Assembly (NCBI GenBank): GCA_012513435.1
Contig: JAAZCE010000014.1
Location: 1-40,279, forward strand
DNA: 40,279 nt
Source: Clostridiales bacterium
GTDB lineage: Bacteria; Bacillota; Clostridia; Peptostreptococcales; Anaerovoracaceae
Reading direction: 5' to 3'
Every line of letters starts with the position of its first letter. Position 1 is the stretch's first letter. Both the position numbers and the translations under genes were made by a program. Below are positions 23,266 through 31,409 of this stretch, one piece after another. The notes under the pieces are model-generated. The model worked only from the letters and a program-made list of their open reading frames with translations. It searched no databases and was not told the origin of the DNA.

Positions 23266-24702
23266 TTATTTTTTCTTAAATTCTTGTATATGCCCGCTGT
23301 TCAGCCTGTCGAAGTAATTCTTTGTCTCGTAGGCTATTACACCACTTAGAGCAAGCAATGCGATAAGGTTAGGAATTGCCATACAAGCATTGAATATGTC
23401 GGCAATAGTCCATACAGCTGATACAGTAAGGAACGGTCCGATGAGAACTGCCAGTATGTAAAGCCATCTGTAAACTGTTACGGCCTTCATATTGTTCGTC
23501 AGATACTCCAAACTCCTCTCTGCATAGTAATCCCAGCCTAATATAGTGGTAAATGCGAAGAATATCAGAGCTAACATGAGCACTACGCCTCCAACACCTT
23601 GTGCCCAAGGAAGTCCTGCTCCAAAAGCGTACGCTGTAACTTCGACGCCTTCAAGACCAGTATCCATAGCTACGTTATATGTATCCGTCACCATGATAGT
23701 AAGTCCTGTCATGGAGCAAATGCAAATAGTGTCAATGAAGGTACCTGTCATAGTAACCAGACCTTGCCTTACAGGCTCCTTAGTCTGAGCCGCTGCAGCT
23801 GCAATAGGAGCAGAGCCAAGACCTGCTTCATTAGAAAATATCCCTCTTGCAACACCCTTTTGCATCGCAATCATCAATGCACCAAGAGCTCCTCCCCCCA
23901 TTGCTCTTAAACCAAATGCACTTGCAACGATTTCACATACTGCATCAGGAAGTTCTTTTACATTGTATATGAGTATGCACAGGCAAACCAGTACGTAAGT
24001 TACTGCCATAAACGGAACTATTAATGATGCAACAGTTGCTATTCTCTTTACGCCTCCTATGATTACCAGCGCTGCACAAACTGCAACCACGATTGCTGCA
24101 ACGATTGTTGCAATGGAATAATTCAGTCCAAACAATGATACCATATGTGCATCGTTAGGGTCGAATACGCCCTTTACAGCTGATGCAATGCCGTTTACCT
24201 GAGTAATAGTACCGATTCCCAGAAGTCCTGCTGCTGCAGCAAAGAATGCAAACAGCTTAGCAAGCCACTTCCAGCTTTTGCCCATGCCGTTTTCTATGTA
24301 GTAGAACGGTCCGCCTAAAAATCTACCGTTGCCCTTGTCGACTCTGTACTTAACTGCCAGCAGACCCTCTGAATACTTTGTTGCCATTCCGAAGCATGCC
24401 GCGATTACCATCCAGAATACAGCTCCCGGACCACCTGCAACTACAGCGGTAGCAACACCGACAATGTTTCCCGTACCAATGGTAGCTGCTAGCGCTACGG
24501 ACAATGCACCGAAGCTGGTTACCTCACCGATGCCGTCTTCCTCATTTTTCACCATGTACTTAAGCGCTCTGCCCAGTTTCCTGAACTGAAGCAAACCCAG
24601 TCTGCAGGTGAGATAAATACCTGTTCCCATGATAAGGATTATCAGGGCCGGCCCCCAGACAAAATCGTCTATGGCCACCAAAACGTTGTTGAAGCTTTCC
24701 AT
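23266..24702 (-). CDS. Sodium:alanine/glycine symporter (AGCS family)
   Basis: The 478-residue polytopic membrane protein imports alanine or glycine with Na+. It has the AGCS pattern: 'GTGIYLTCRLGLLQFR' near the N-terminus, 'ALAATIGTGNIVGVATAVVAGGPGAVFWM' in parts, and 'GIFSNEAGLGSAPIAAAAA'. The start at 24702 is chosen for the GGAGAAGGAG site upstream and the match with family N-termini; an in-frame start at 24834 lies inside the riboswitch. Because a glycine riboswitch and terminator precede it, glycine is the likely substrate and ligand, with the gene probably switched off at high glycine. Confidence 0.94.
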   Translation of the reverse strand: MESFNNVLVAIDDFVWGPALIILIMGTGIYLTCRLGLLQFRKLGRALKYMVKNEEDGIGEVTSFGALSVALAATIGTGNIVGVATAVVAGGPGAVFWMVIAACFGMATKYSEGLLAVKYRVDKGNGRFLGGPFYYIENGMGKSWKWLAKLFAFFAAAAGLLGIGTITQVNGIASAVKGVFDPNDAHMVSLFGLNYSIATIVAAIVVAVCAALVIIGGVKRIATVASLIVPFMAVTYVLVCLCILIYNVKELPDAVCEIVASAFGLRAMGGGALGALMIAMQKGVARGIFSNEAGLGSAPIAAAAAQTKEPVRQGLVTMTGTFIDTICICSMTGLTIMVTDTYNVAMDTGLEGVEVTAYAFGAGLPWAQGVGGVVLMLALIFFAFTTILGWDYYAERSLEYLTNNMKAVTVYRWLYILAVLIGPFLTVSAVWTIADIFNACMAIPNLIALLALSGVIAYETKNYFDRLNSGHIQEFKKK

Positions 24703-24744
24703 AAATAACTCCTTCTCCCTTAGATAAAAAATAGAATAAAAATA

Positions 24745-24775
24745 AATGAAAAAAGTCGATAAAAAATATCGACTT
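24745..24775 (-). terminator. Riboswitch expression-platform terminator before the glycine symporter gene
   Basis: On the minus strand AAGTCGATA (24775-24767) pairs perfectly with TATCGACTT (24761-24753), followed by TTTTCATTTATT. It lies between the glycine aptamer and the symporter start, as expected for transcriptional control. Confidence 0.85.
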
Positions 24776-24805
24776 CCGGAGAGAATACAAATAATACAAC
24801 TATCT

Positions 24806-24896
24806 GCTCTGTCCTTTTGCCTGAGAGATTGCACGCCGGGATATATCTTCCCGGTATGTTTACACCTTCGGCGCTCCGTAAGAGACTCTCCAGAGA
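24806..24896 (-). ncRNA. Glycine riboswitch (single aptamer visible)
   Basis: On the minus strand the conserved glycine-aptamer elements occur in order: CTCTGGAGAG at the 5' side, GCGCCGAAGGTGTAAA, a variable GC-rich hairpin (CCGGG/CCCGG), AATCTCTCAGGCAAAAGG and the closing GACAGAG. Only one aptamer is evident; I found no second copy in the flanks, so it looks like a singlet. It is followed by the terminator at 24745-24775 and an AGCS symporter, a well known gene context for this riboswitch. Confidence 0.92.
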
Positions 24897-24956
24897 ATCA
24901 TAGTTTCATTCTCGTACTAAAAAACTGTAGGGTACGATTTATAAACTAACAGAGAA

Positions 24957-24985
24957 ATGTTACCATACCTTACAGCTCTTTTCAA
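24957..24985 (-). promoter_or_regulatory. Probable promoter of the glycine riboswitch transcript
   Basis: On the minus strand TTGAAA (24985-24980), a 17-bp spacer and TAACAT (24962-24957) lie about 60 bp before the aptamer. A short hairpin (TCGTAC...GTACGA) sits between promoter and aptamer. The rest of the 355-bp gene-free stretch 24703-25057 holds the aptamer, terminator and symporter ribosome binding site; nothing is recognised between 24986 and 25057. Confidence 0.5.
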
Positions 24986-25057
24986 TAAAAAAGTATCATA
25001 TATATTGTATACATGGATAAATCATAGGTTCAAAATCCGTCTTGAATATTATGTGGG

Positions 25058-26131
25058 TTATTCCACCGTAGGAAGTCCCGTAATATTGGCCTCTTTGAGG
25101 AGCATATCTAGAACCTTCTGATAAAGCAGTTCTATGTGAACATATTCATCTAGGGGTCGCCCCACCTGAGCCTCAATATTGCTTTCATCATACCCTTGAG
25201 ACTTGAAATCGGCAATGAGAGCTTCTTTCTCTTTGTCCGTATATTCAATGCCTTCTTTGTTCGCAATGTATGTTATGACCATTTCCTGCTTGACTCTGAG
25301 CTTGCTGCTGTCTTCGTTTACTGCTGCAAACTCCTTCTCGCTCCCAAAATCATAGCTAGCCAACAGGTCCTCACGAGTCATGCCGTAGGATTCGGCCATA
25401 ACATCCATCTGCTCGCTGTTGAAATCGATATAATGGTTCAATTCCTTTTCAGGATATTTTTTTACCTCAGTGTTGTCCAAGGCAACAGACCATAATTCTG
25501 TCTTCTGATTATTTATAGCCTCTGTTTCCTTTTCCTTATATAATGTTTCCCTTATAGAATCCTCATACTCACCTAAAGTAGTGTATTCAGTAGTGTTCTT
25601 CACAAACTCCAGATTGTATTCAGGTACCACCTCCCTGGTTACCAAATTAATGGTCACCTTAAAAACTACGTCTTTTCCCTGGAGCTTCTCGGTTGAATAG
25701 TCATCGGGGAACGTAAGGTTGAGCGCAACCTTTTCTCCTGTCTTCTTGCCGATGAGCCCATCCTCAAATCCATTGATAAAGGCATCGCTGCCAATGGTCA
25801 AATCGTATCCTTTGGCAGATCCTCCATCAAACTTCTTGCCGTTAACCTTTCCCACATAGTCAATATTCACTACATCGCCATCAGCTATGGCAGTATCCTT
25901 ATCTACTTCCTGAGATGTGGCGGCTGCTTCCAAAGTGCTGTCGATTTTGGCTGTCACCTGGTCATCCGTTATAGATATGGCATAAGGCGCTACCTCAAGA
26001 CCCTTGTACTTTCCGACTTTGATGTACTCCTTAAGGTCGTAGCCGTCATAGGACATGGACCCACAGCTTACAAGTGAAGCCGAAACAATAAGGCATATTG
26101 CCAAAGATAGTACCATTTTTACTTTTTTCAT
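25058..26131 (-). CDS. Trigger-factor-like FKBP-type peptidyl-prolyl isomerase lipoprotein
   Basis: The 357-residue protein begins with a lipoprotein signal (hydrophobic stretch then lipobox VSC), so it should act outside the membrane. About residues 80-170 form an FKBP-type domain ('GDVVNIDYVGKVNGKKFDGGSAKGYDLTIGSDAFINGFEDGLIGKKTGEKV' in parts). The C-terminal half is helical like the trigger factor C-terminal chaperone domain. The trigger factor ribosome-binding domain is absent. It is a likely foldase for exported proteins, an analogue of PrsA. The ATG at 26131 has AGAGGAGAGG before it; a longer form from a GTG at 26155 is unlikely. It lies 27 bp after the RelQ-type gene. Confidence 0.85.
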   Translation of the reverse strand: MKKVKMVLSLAICLIVSASLVSCGSMSYDGYDLKEYIKVGKYKGLEVAPYAISITDDQVTAKIDSTLEAAATSQEVDKDTAIADGDVVNIDYVGKVNGKKFDGGSAKGYDLTIGSDAFINGFEDGLIGKKTGEKVALNLTFPDDYSTEKLQGKDVVFKVTINLVTREVVPEYNLEFVKNTTEYTTLGEYEDSIRETLYKEKETEAINNQKTELWSVALDNTEVKKYPEKELNHYIDFNSEQMDVMAESYGMTREDLLASYDFGSEKEFAAVNEDSSKLRVKQEMVITYIANKEGIEYTDKEKEALIADFKSQGYDESNIEAQVGRPLDEYVHIELLYQKVLDMLLKEANITGLPTVE

Positions 26132-26158
26132 CTTCCTCTCCTCTTCGTATATCACAGA

Positions 26159-26833
26159 CTAATACATCTTATGTATTCTTTCCATGGATTCGTCCACGGC
26201 GGCCATGGATTTGGCACACTCCTTCAGTTCTTCAAGTGCGTAAGGCGGCAGCTCTTCGTTTCTCTTGTATTTCAGCTCGTGCTCCAGGCTGGCCCAAGTA
26301 TCCATAGCGATGGTCCTTATTTGTATCTCAACAGGCATGCTGTACGTTCTTTCTGACAGGAAGATAGGAATCTCAACTACAAGATGCAGGCTTCTGTACC
26401 CGCTTTCCTTGGGATTCTTGATGTAATCCTTCCTTCTTATCAGCTTAATGTCGTCCTGTCTAAGCAGACTTTCTTCTATAGTATACACGTCATCGATATA
26501 ATTGCAAATTACTCTTATTCCTGCAAAATCCGTAACCTTGTATACCGACTCAAGCTCAAGAGCCCAGCCTTTTCGCTTTATTTTCTCCACAATGCTCTTC
26601 ATGGATTTCAAGCGACATTCCATATGGTGTATAGGGTTGTAATCCATTCTGACACTGAACTCGTTGTCCAGTATATCCAGCTTCGTGCTTACTTCCTTGA
26701 TTGCGGCCTGGTACCGCATTCTGAGGTCAGAAAACACTTTTACCATTTCCCTGGCATCGTCCAGGGTTACTGTCATTTGGGGCGGTATCATGGATTCGCT
26801 AATTTCAAATTTTTCGTTTCTTTCAAGAATCAT
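26159..26833 (-). CDS. relQ: Small alarmone synthetase (RelQ/YjbM-type GTP pyrophosphokinase)
   Basis: The 224-residue cytoplasmic enzyme has a stand-alone RelA/SpoT synthetase domain without HD hydrolase, TGS or ACT domains. It transfers pyrophosphate from ATP to GTP or GDP, making (p)ppGpp. Visible motifs are 'VTDFAGIRVICNYIDDVY' (about 100-118), 'DYIKNPKESGYRSLHLVV' and 'VEIQIRTIAMDTWASLEHELKYKRN' in parts, all typical of the RelQ/YjbM group. GAGGA precedes the ATG at a spacing of 8. It is followed at 27 bp by the lipoprotein PPIase gene, perhaps as an operon. A terminator separates it from sigG. Confidence 0.93.
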   Translation of the reverse strand: MILERNEKFEISESMIPPQMTVTLDDAREMVKVFSDLRMRYQAAIKEVSTKLDILDNEFSVRMDYNPIHHMECRLKSMKSIVEKIKRKGWALELESVYKVTDFAGIRVICNYIDDVYTIEESLLRQDDIKLIRRKDYIKNPKESGYRSLHLVVEIPIFLSERTYSMPVEIQIRTIAMDTWASLEHELKYKRNEELPPYALEELKECAKSMAAVDESMERIHKMY

Positions 26834-26917
26834 CCCTGAGTCCTCGCTCTAATGTCAAACCTACAATATCGTTGATTCTATGATACCATGTCTTTTTGTG
26901 TTTTTGGTGTAAAGTAT

Positions 26918-26964
26918 GTAAAAAAATATGAGCCGCTCAAGAGGCGGCTCTGCGGCTCATATTT
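26918..26964 (-). terminator. Intrinsic terminator after sigG
   Basis: On the minus strand AAATATGAGCCGC (26964-26952) pairs with GCGGCTCATATTT (26936-26924), with a small GC-rich loop region, followed by TTTTT. The stem starts at the sigG stop codon itself. Confidence 0.85.
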
Positions 26965-27733
26965 ACACGTACTTCTTCATATAGTTCAGTGCATTTTTCT
27001 CAAGGCGGGAAACTTGGGCCTGACTTATGGAAATCTCCTCAGCAACCTCCATTTGCGTTTTCCCCTGAAAAAACCTCATATTGAGAATATGCTGCTCCCT
27101 TTCGGTGAGCTTTTTCATCGCCTCTGAAATCGACAGATTTTCTATCCAGCCTGCATCCGTATTCTTCATATCTTTTATCTGGTCCATTACATATATGGAA
27201 TCTCCGTCATCGTTAAAGACAGGCTCGAAGAGCGATATAGGGTCCTGAATGGAATCAAGAGCCAACACCACATCCTCCTTTTTCACGTCAAGCTCCTTAG
27301 CCACCTCTTCAACGGTAGGCTCACGCTGCAAAGTCTTTCCCAGCATTTCCTTCGCCGTAAGGGCTTTGTAGGCCATATCACGCAGGGACCTTGACACCCT
27401 TATGGAATTGTTGTCTCTCAAATACCTCCGTAGCTCACCCACTATCATAGGCACTGCATAGGTACTGAACTTGACTCCGTGGGACATGTCAAAATTATTC
27501 AGGGCCTTTATAAGACCCACACAGCCCACCTGAAAAAGGTCATCCGGATTTTCTCCTCGTCCTGAAAACTTCTGAATCACGCTTAAAACAAGCCTCAGAT
27601 TGCCTCTGATGAACTCATCCCGCACCTGCTTGTCGCCGGCCTTTATGGCCAAAAGCATTTCATACATCTCCTTATCTTTGTAGCGTGGCAACTTAGCAGT
27701 ATCTACACCGCAAATTTCAACCTTGTTGGCCAT
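26963..27733 (-). CDS. sigG: Late forespore sigma factor SigG
   Basis: The 256-residue protein begins MANKVEICGVDTAKLPRY, the near-invariant SigG N-terminus. Region 2 ('DDLFQVGCVGLIKALNNFDMSHGVKFSTYAVPM' in parts), 'RYLRDNNSIRVSRSLRDMAYKAL' and region 4 ('GKTQMEVAEEISISQAQVSRLEKNAL' in parts) match SigG closely. It controls late forespore genes after engulfment. The ATG at 27733 follows GAGGG and fits the family start; a TTG six bases earlier is unlikely. In most spore formers sigG directly follows spoIIGA-sigE. Here sigE ends at 34296 and the dlt/two-component block lies between. Confidence 0.97.
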   Translation of the reverse strand: MANKVEICGVDTAKLPRYKDKEMYEMLLAIKAGDKQVRDEFIRGNLRLVLSVIQKFSGRGENPDDLFQVGCVGLIKALNNFDMSHGVKFSTYAVPMIVGELRRYLRDNNSIRVSRSLRDMAYKALTAKEMLGKTLQREPTVEEVAKELDVKKEDVVLALDSIQDPISLFEPVFNDDGDSIYVMDQIKDMKNTDAGWIENLSISEAMKKLTEREQHILNMRFFQGKTQMEVAEEISISQAQVSRLEKNALNYMKKYV

Positions 27734-27813
27734 AAACAATTACCCTCACATCTCTTTTGCTCCCCTAAGCAGTCTTTGTGTCGTAATTTATTTATGTGCA
27801 AATCAAGGGTGTT

Positions 27814-29124
27814 TTATTCCGTAAAAAATAGTATTTCTATCTTATAACCCCCATCATTATTAATTATGTTGCATTTTCCATCCATTACTTCAACCATATT
27901 TTCAATATTTCTGATTCCGATATTTGTGCTTTCTCCACACTGGGGCATTTCTGCCACATTGTTTTCAACGGATATTCCCGACATACCCTCCATGGTGCAT
28001 GTGGCGATTCTGACGGCGTCATTTGGATCTGCATATTTCAAAATATTGGAGGTTATATTATCCATTATTCTGATTATGTAATCGGATTTTATAGAAATTT
28101 TATCTTCGTTCCAGTTAAAATCACATATTACATCAAATCCTCTGGTCTTTAGATATCCTGCCACCTCTGAAAGGATATCATAAAACACCGTCTGTAATTT
28201 TTGCGGATATTCCAGCTCAACCTCTTCATTTGAATTAACCAAAGAATATTCGAATATATTATCTATCATTCTCTTTATCTGATAAGCCTTGTCATCTATC
28301 TTATCTATGTACTTTTCCTTCTGAATTTCATTTCCATATTTTTTCTTCTTCAATATTTCGGTGTACATCAGAAGCGAGGTTAATGGAGTTCTAAGATCAT
28401 GTGACATCTCTGTAACCAGCTTATTGTGAGACTGTGTCAGGAATGCTTCCTGTTCCATCTGTTCCTTAAAGGAACTCCTCATTTGCTCCAGCCCTCTTGC
28501 CAGCTCTGACAACTCATCGTTTCCCTGTACAGTTATGGGATAGTCAAGGTTGCCGCCCTCAAGGATTTCAACTTCCTGGCTCAATACCCATATATATTTC
28601 ATGGTTTTCTGTATTCCCAGCATAAATACAAGCAAGAACAAAAATCCGGCTATAACAAGTTCTACTATCATTGCATAGATATAGTACCTTGAAGTAGAAA
28701 CACCTAATGTAAAAACATCAGCATCACCATCTTCAAACCTTACAGTATTATATTCTTCCCAGCCATAATAATCATCAGGAGACACCTCCCATTCTTGGCC
28801 TTCCGTTTCATACTCCGAATCATATTGCAGCTTGTTGTCCTTAAATATCTGCAATGACATAATATGATTCGTCCTCATCCATTTATCTAATACAGCCTTA
28901 TCATCACTTGCCACCCCGTTTTTCTTCACAAACTTCTTCAAGCTGCTTATTTTTTCTTCAACCTTGTTATCCACATATGTAGCATTTTCAAAATGTTCAA
29001 TAATTGCATATTCGACACCGATATTCATAGCCGTAAAGGCAGTAGCTGAAATTAAAAAGCTGATAAGCAGAAGCTTTGCCAGCTCTCTATATATAGATTT
29101 TTTATTGTTCCTTACGGCCTTCAA
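27814..29124 (-). CDS. Membrane sensor histidine kinase of the dlt-linked two-component system
   Basis: The 436-residue sensor has two membrane helices (about residues 18-36 and 150-172) that flank a 110-residue extracytoplasmic domain. A HAMP-like linker and a HisKA region follow, with His242 in 'EMSHDLRTPLTSLL'. The ATPase domain has the N box 'DNITSNILKYA' and a late 'NIGIRNIENMV' glycine box, but where a DxGxG box is expected it reads 'ISVENNVAEM'. It starts at TTG 29124, supported by AAAGGGG seven bases before it, and overlaps the regulator gene by 23 bp. Lying downstream of dltX, it probably senses envelope stress. Confidence 0.9.
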   Translation of the reverse strand: MKAVRNNKKSIYRELAKLLLISFLISATAFTAMNIGVEYAIIEHFENATYVDNKVEEKISSLKKFVKKNGVASDDKAVLDKWMRTNHIMSLQIFKDNKLQYDSEYETEGQEWEVSPDDYYGWEEYNTVRFEDGDADVFTLGVSTSRYYIYAMIVELVIAGFLFLLVFMLGIQKTMKYIWVLSQEVEILEGGNLDYPITVQGNDELSELARGLEQMRSSFKEQMEQEAFLTQSHNKLVTEMSHDLRTPLTSLLMYTEILKKKKYGNEIQKEKYIDKIDDKAYQIKRMIDNIFEYSLVNSNEEVELEYPQKLQTVFYDILSEVAGYLKTRGFDVICDFNWNEDKISIKSDYIIRIMDNITSNILKYADPNDAVRIATCTMEGMSGISVENNVAEMPQCGESTNIGIRNIENMVEVMDGKCNIINNDGGYKIEILFFTE

Positions 29125-29821
29125 ATCGGTACCCCTTTCCCCACACTGTGGTAATCATCCTAGGATTCTGGGGATCCTTCTCTATCTTTACGCGGAGCTT
29201 ACGTATATGCACCATAATTGTGCTGTTACAGTTATAAAAATATGGCTCATCCCAAACACTTTCATATATATTCTGAGCAGAAAATATTTTCTTCGGGTGC
29301 TTCATGAGCAGAAGAAGTATATGGTATTCAATATCTGACATCTCCGTAGCATTCCCTCTGATATACACTTCATTAAAATCTTCGTTTATTCGTATTCCCG
29401 CAAGGGCAATAAACCTATCATCAGCCTCGACCGCCCCCTGATCTTTCCCTCTGTATACCTGATATCTTCGAAGCAAAGCCTTTACTCTCCCTAAAAGTTC
29501 AGTGTAAGAAAAAGGCTTTGCCAAATAATCATCGCCACCAGCCATAAGGCCTACAAGCTTGTCGGATTCCTGCGCTTTTGCAGTAAGAAAAAGCACTGGG
29601 ACATATGAAATTTTTCTTATTTCCTCGCAGGTTTTGAGACCTGATATACCCGGCATCATTATATCAAGTATTACAAGATCCGTTTTCTCAGAAAACTTTT
29701 CCAGGCCTGCGAAACCGTCTTGGGCCTCTGTAACATTATATCCTTCTCCCTCAAGAAGAATCCTGATTCCCTCTCGGATATCCTCATCATCTTCAACAAT
29801 CAAAACATTTGCCAAACCCAT
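29102..29821 (-). CDS. OmpR/PhoB-family response regulator of the dlt-linked two-component system
   Basis: The 239-residue regulator has a receiver domain with acidic residues E10-D11-D12, phospho-acceptor D53 ('LVILDIMMPGISG') and the conserved lysine in 'DYLAKPFS'. A C-terminal winged helix follows ('IYESVWDEPYFYNCNSTIMVHIRKLRVKIE' in parts, ending 'GKGYRFEGRKEQ'). GAGGAG precedes the ATG. It is encoded with its kinase at the end of the dlt operon. The three 11-bp-spaced direct repeats before dltA (34162-34194) are of the kind this family binds, which suggests that it controls its own operon (inference). Confidence 0.93.
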   Translation of the reverse strand: MGLANVLIVEDDEDIREGIRILLEGEGYNVTEAQDGFAGLEKFSEKTDLVILDIMMPGISGLKTCEEIRKISYVPVLFLTAKAQESDKLVGLMAGGDDYLAKPFSYTELLGRVKALLRRYQVYRGKDQGAVEADDRFIALAGIRINEDFNEVYIRGNATEMSDIEYHILLLLMKHPKKIFSAQNIYESVWDEPYFYNCNSTIMVHIRKLRVKIEKDPQNPRMITTVWGKGYRFEGRKEQ

Positions 29822-29844
29822 CTGTTTTACACTCCTCTTTATCC

Positions 29845-29982
29845 TTAAAACTCAGCATATGTAAACTTCGGCGCGGAAATCATCCCGGCAAACATTACAT
29901 AAAAATATATTATCAGCATCATAATCAGAAAGACAATAGTATATTCTACAAAAGTCTTATCTATTGCTGTTGTTATCTTCAT
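29845..29982 (-). CDS. dltX: DltX-like small membrane protein of the teichoic acid D-alanylation system
   Basis: This 45-residue ORF starts at an ATG inside the end of dltD (26-bp overlap, other frame) and ends 23 bp before the response regulator gene. It has a short N-terminal part (MKITTAIDKTFVEY), a single hydrophobic helix (about residues 15-34) and the C-terminus PKFTYAEF. The last six residues fit the FxYxxF motif (F40, Y42, F45) of DltX, the microprotein whose terminal tyrosine relays D-alanine from DltB to DltD. DltX is usually encoded before dltA; here it follows dltD. The ribosome binding site (CAGG) is weak, so coupling to dltD translation is likely. Confidence 0.8.
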   Translation of the reverse strand: MKITTAIDKTFVEYTIVFLIMMLIIYFYVMFAGMISAPKFTYAEF

Positions 29983-31141
29983 TATAAAACCTGTATATTT
30001 CTTCATTGATTGTCACCCACCCTCGCCTCGCCGGATGAACAGCATCCTCAAAATAGTATTTTGAGTATTCCATATATGATAAATCTGTCACCTCGGCGTC
30101 ATATTCAGATGCTATCTTCTTTATATTATCATTAAAAACCCGGCGTTTTTCCTCTGTCAGCCCTGTATAATCATACCAATGACCATTTAATGGCTGAATC
30201 ACAAGCATAGACTTTATATCAGTTTGTCTGCATATATCCAGAAAACATTTCAGATCGTCATACTCCGGCGATTTCTCAAAGGATGCCTTCGCATGATAGT
30301 TTTCTGCGTATACCAACCGCTTTTTAAACTTGCTGTGAAAAAATCGATCACTCATTCCGTAAGGATTTGTTCTGCCTTTTATCTCGCTTTCCACGGCCTT
30401 CTTCGACAGAGCTTTCCAATCCAGCACGCCGTATTCGGGATTTTTCTTCTGTTGTGTGGTTTCTTTAAGCTTTTCAAGCTTAAAGGCTGTATTAACAGTC
30501 AGCAGCTCCTTATCACGCAAATACTTCTTTCGAATTCCGTAGAGCATTCTGTCAATATAACTGCCTTTATCATCCAAATACATTCTATTATATCGTTTTA
30601 CTCTGCTTCGCATCATATCGTCGGATTTTAACAATTCTATAGTCCTCTGCCCTATACGCCTTTTTACGTCCTTTGATATATCCTTATTTTCCATAAGAGC
30701 CATATAGTTGCCTTCCGAAAACCTTATAGCATAATTCTTGGCAATAACACCTTCCTTATAGAACCATGTGGGTGATAAAATAAGAATAACCTTCCTGTTC
30801 TGTAATTTACCTTCCACTGCTCCAAGGGATATGGCATGAGAAAGGCTCTGGTTATACGCCTTCCCTATAATCATAATATCGGCTTTCTTGTTCTTAAACA
30901 GGTTTGCAGGATGATATAGTGTCCTTTTGCCATGGTTGAACTCAGATGAACCGAATACCAACATAGAGTCCCGGGAAATATTCTCAGATATACTCGTATA
31001 TGATAAATCCTTATATACACTTACCCATGTACCAAAATCCTTGTTCTTAACACTTACATTATCCGTCACAGCCAAGTGAAGTGCAACTATAATCCCAAAA
31101 AATAATACGAATGCAGTTATAAATGCAGCTACTTTTTTCAT
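29957..31141 (-). CDS. dltD: D-alanyl-lipoteichoic acid biosynthesis protein DltD
   Basis: The 394-residue protein has an N-terminal membrane anchor (residues 3-25) and an extracytoplasmic SGNH-like domain. The nucleophile serine motif is 'MLVFGSSEFNHG' (about residues 60-71), and near the C-terminus 'YFEDAVHPARRGW' holds the Asp-x-x-His pair. DltD transfers D-alanine to teichoic acid on the cell surface. It is 14 bp after dltC, and dltX overlaps its 3' end. Like the whole dlt block, it is AT-rich compared with the flanking sporulation genes. Confidence 0.93.
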   Translation of the reverse strand: MKKVAAFITAFVLFFGIIVALHLAVTDNVSVKNKDFGTWVSVYKDLSYTSISENISRDSMLVFGSSEFNHGKRTLYHPANLFKNKKADIMIIGKAYNQSLSHAISLGAVEGKLQNRKVILILSPTWFYKEGVIAKNYAIRFSEGNYMALMENKDISKDVKRRIGQRTIELLKSDDMMRSRVKRYNRMYLDDKGSYIDRMLYGIRKKYLRDKELLTVNTAFKLEKLKETTQQKKNPEYGVLDWKALSKKAVESEIKGRTNPYGMSDRFFHSKFKKRLVYAENYHAKASFEKSPEYDDLKCFLDICRQTDIKSMLVIQPLNGHWYDYTGLTEEKRRVFNDNIKKIASEYDAEVTDLSYMEYSKYYFEDAVHPARRGWVTINEEIYRFYNEDNNSNR

Positions 31142-31155
31142 ATCCTTCCCTTTTT

Positions 31156-31386
31156 CTAAAGTCTTTCCCTGACAATTCCTATTATCTTGTTAGGAGTGTC
31201 AGACTCTTCCCTGGTCACTTCTGACGGCGGTATTATAACTCCAAAATTTTTCTCTATGGCCACAATTAGCTCCGTAAAATCCAGAGAATCCATAAGCCCC
31301 TCGTCTACAAGATTAACGTCTTGATCCTCTTTTACAACACTGTCTCCGCATATTTCTTCCAAAATATCAAGCAATTTTTCTTCCAT
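31156..31386 (-). CDS. dltC: D-alanyl carrier protein DltC
   Basis: This 76-residue acyl-carrier protein has the phosphopantetheine serine in 'LMDSLDFTELIVAIEKNFG' (about residues 31-49), matching the DltC DSLDF motif. It carries D-alanine as a thioester from DltA to DltB. The length is typical (about 78). It lies between dltB (23-bp gap) and dltD (14-bp gap). An ordinary fatty-acid carrier protein is unlikely given the operon. Confidence 0.96.
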   Translation of the reverse strand: MEEKLLDILEEICGDSVVKEDQDVNLVDEGLMDSLDFTELIVAIEKNFGVIIPPSEVTREESDTPNKIIGIVRERL

Positions 31387-31409
31387 TTTTCCTGTCCTCC
31401 CTGTTTTTA

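Noticed and set aside
24703-24834. Longer symporter N-terminus from 24834
   Set aside because: The extension translates the riboswitch and its terminator; a good ribosome binding site precedes 24702.
26205-26225. TTGGCAC resembling half of a sigma-54 promoter inside relQ
   Set aside because: No TTGC at the required distance and it lies within a coding region.
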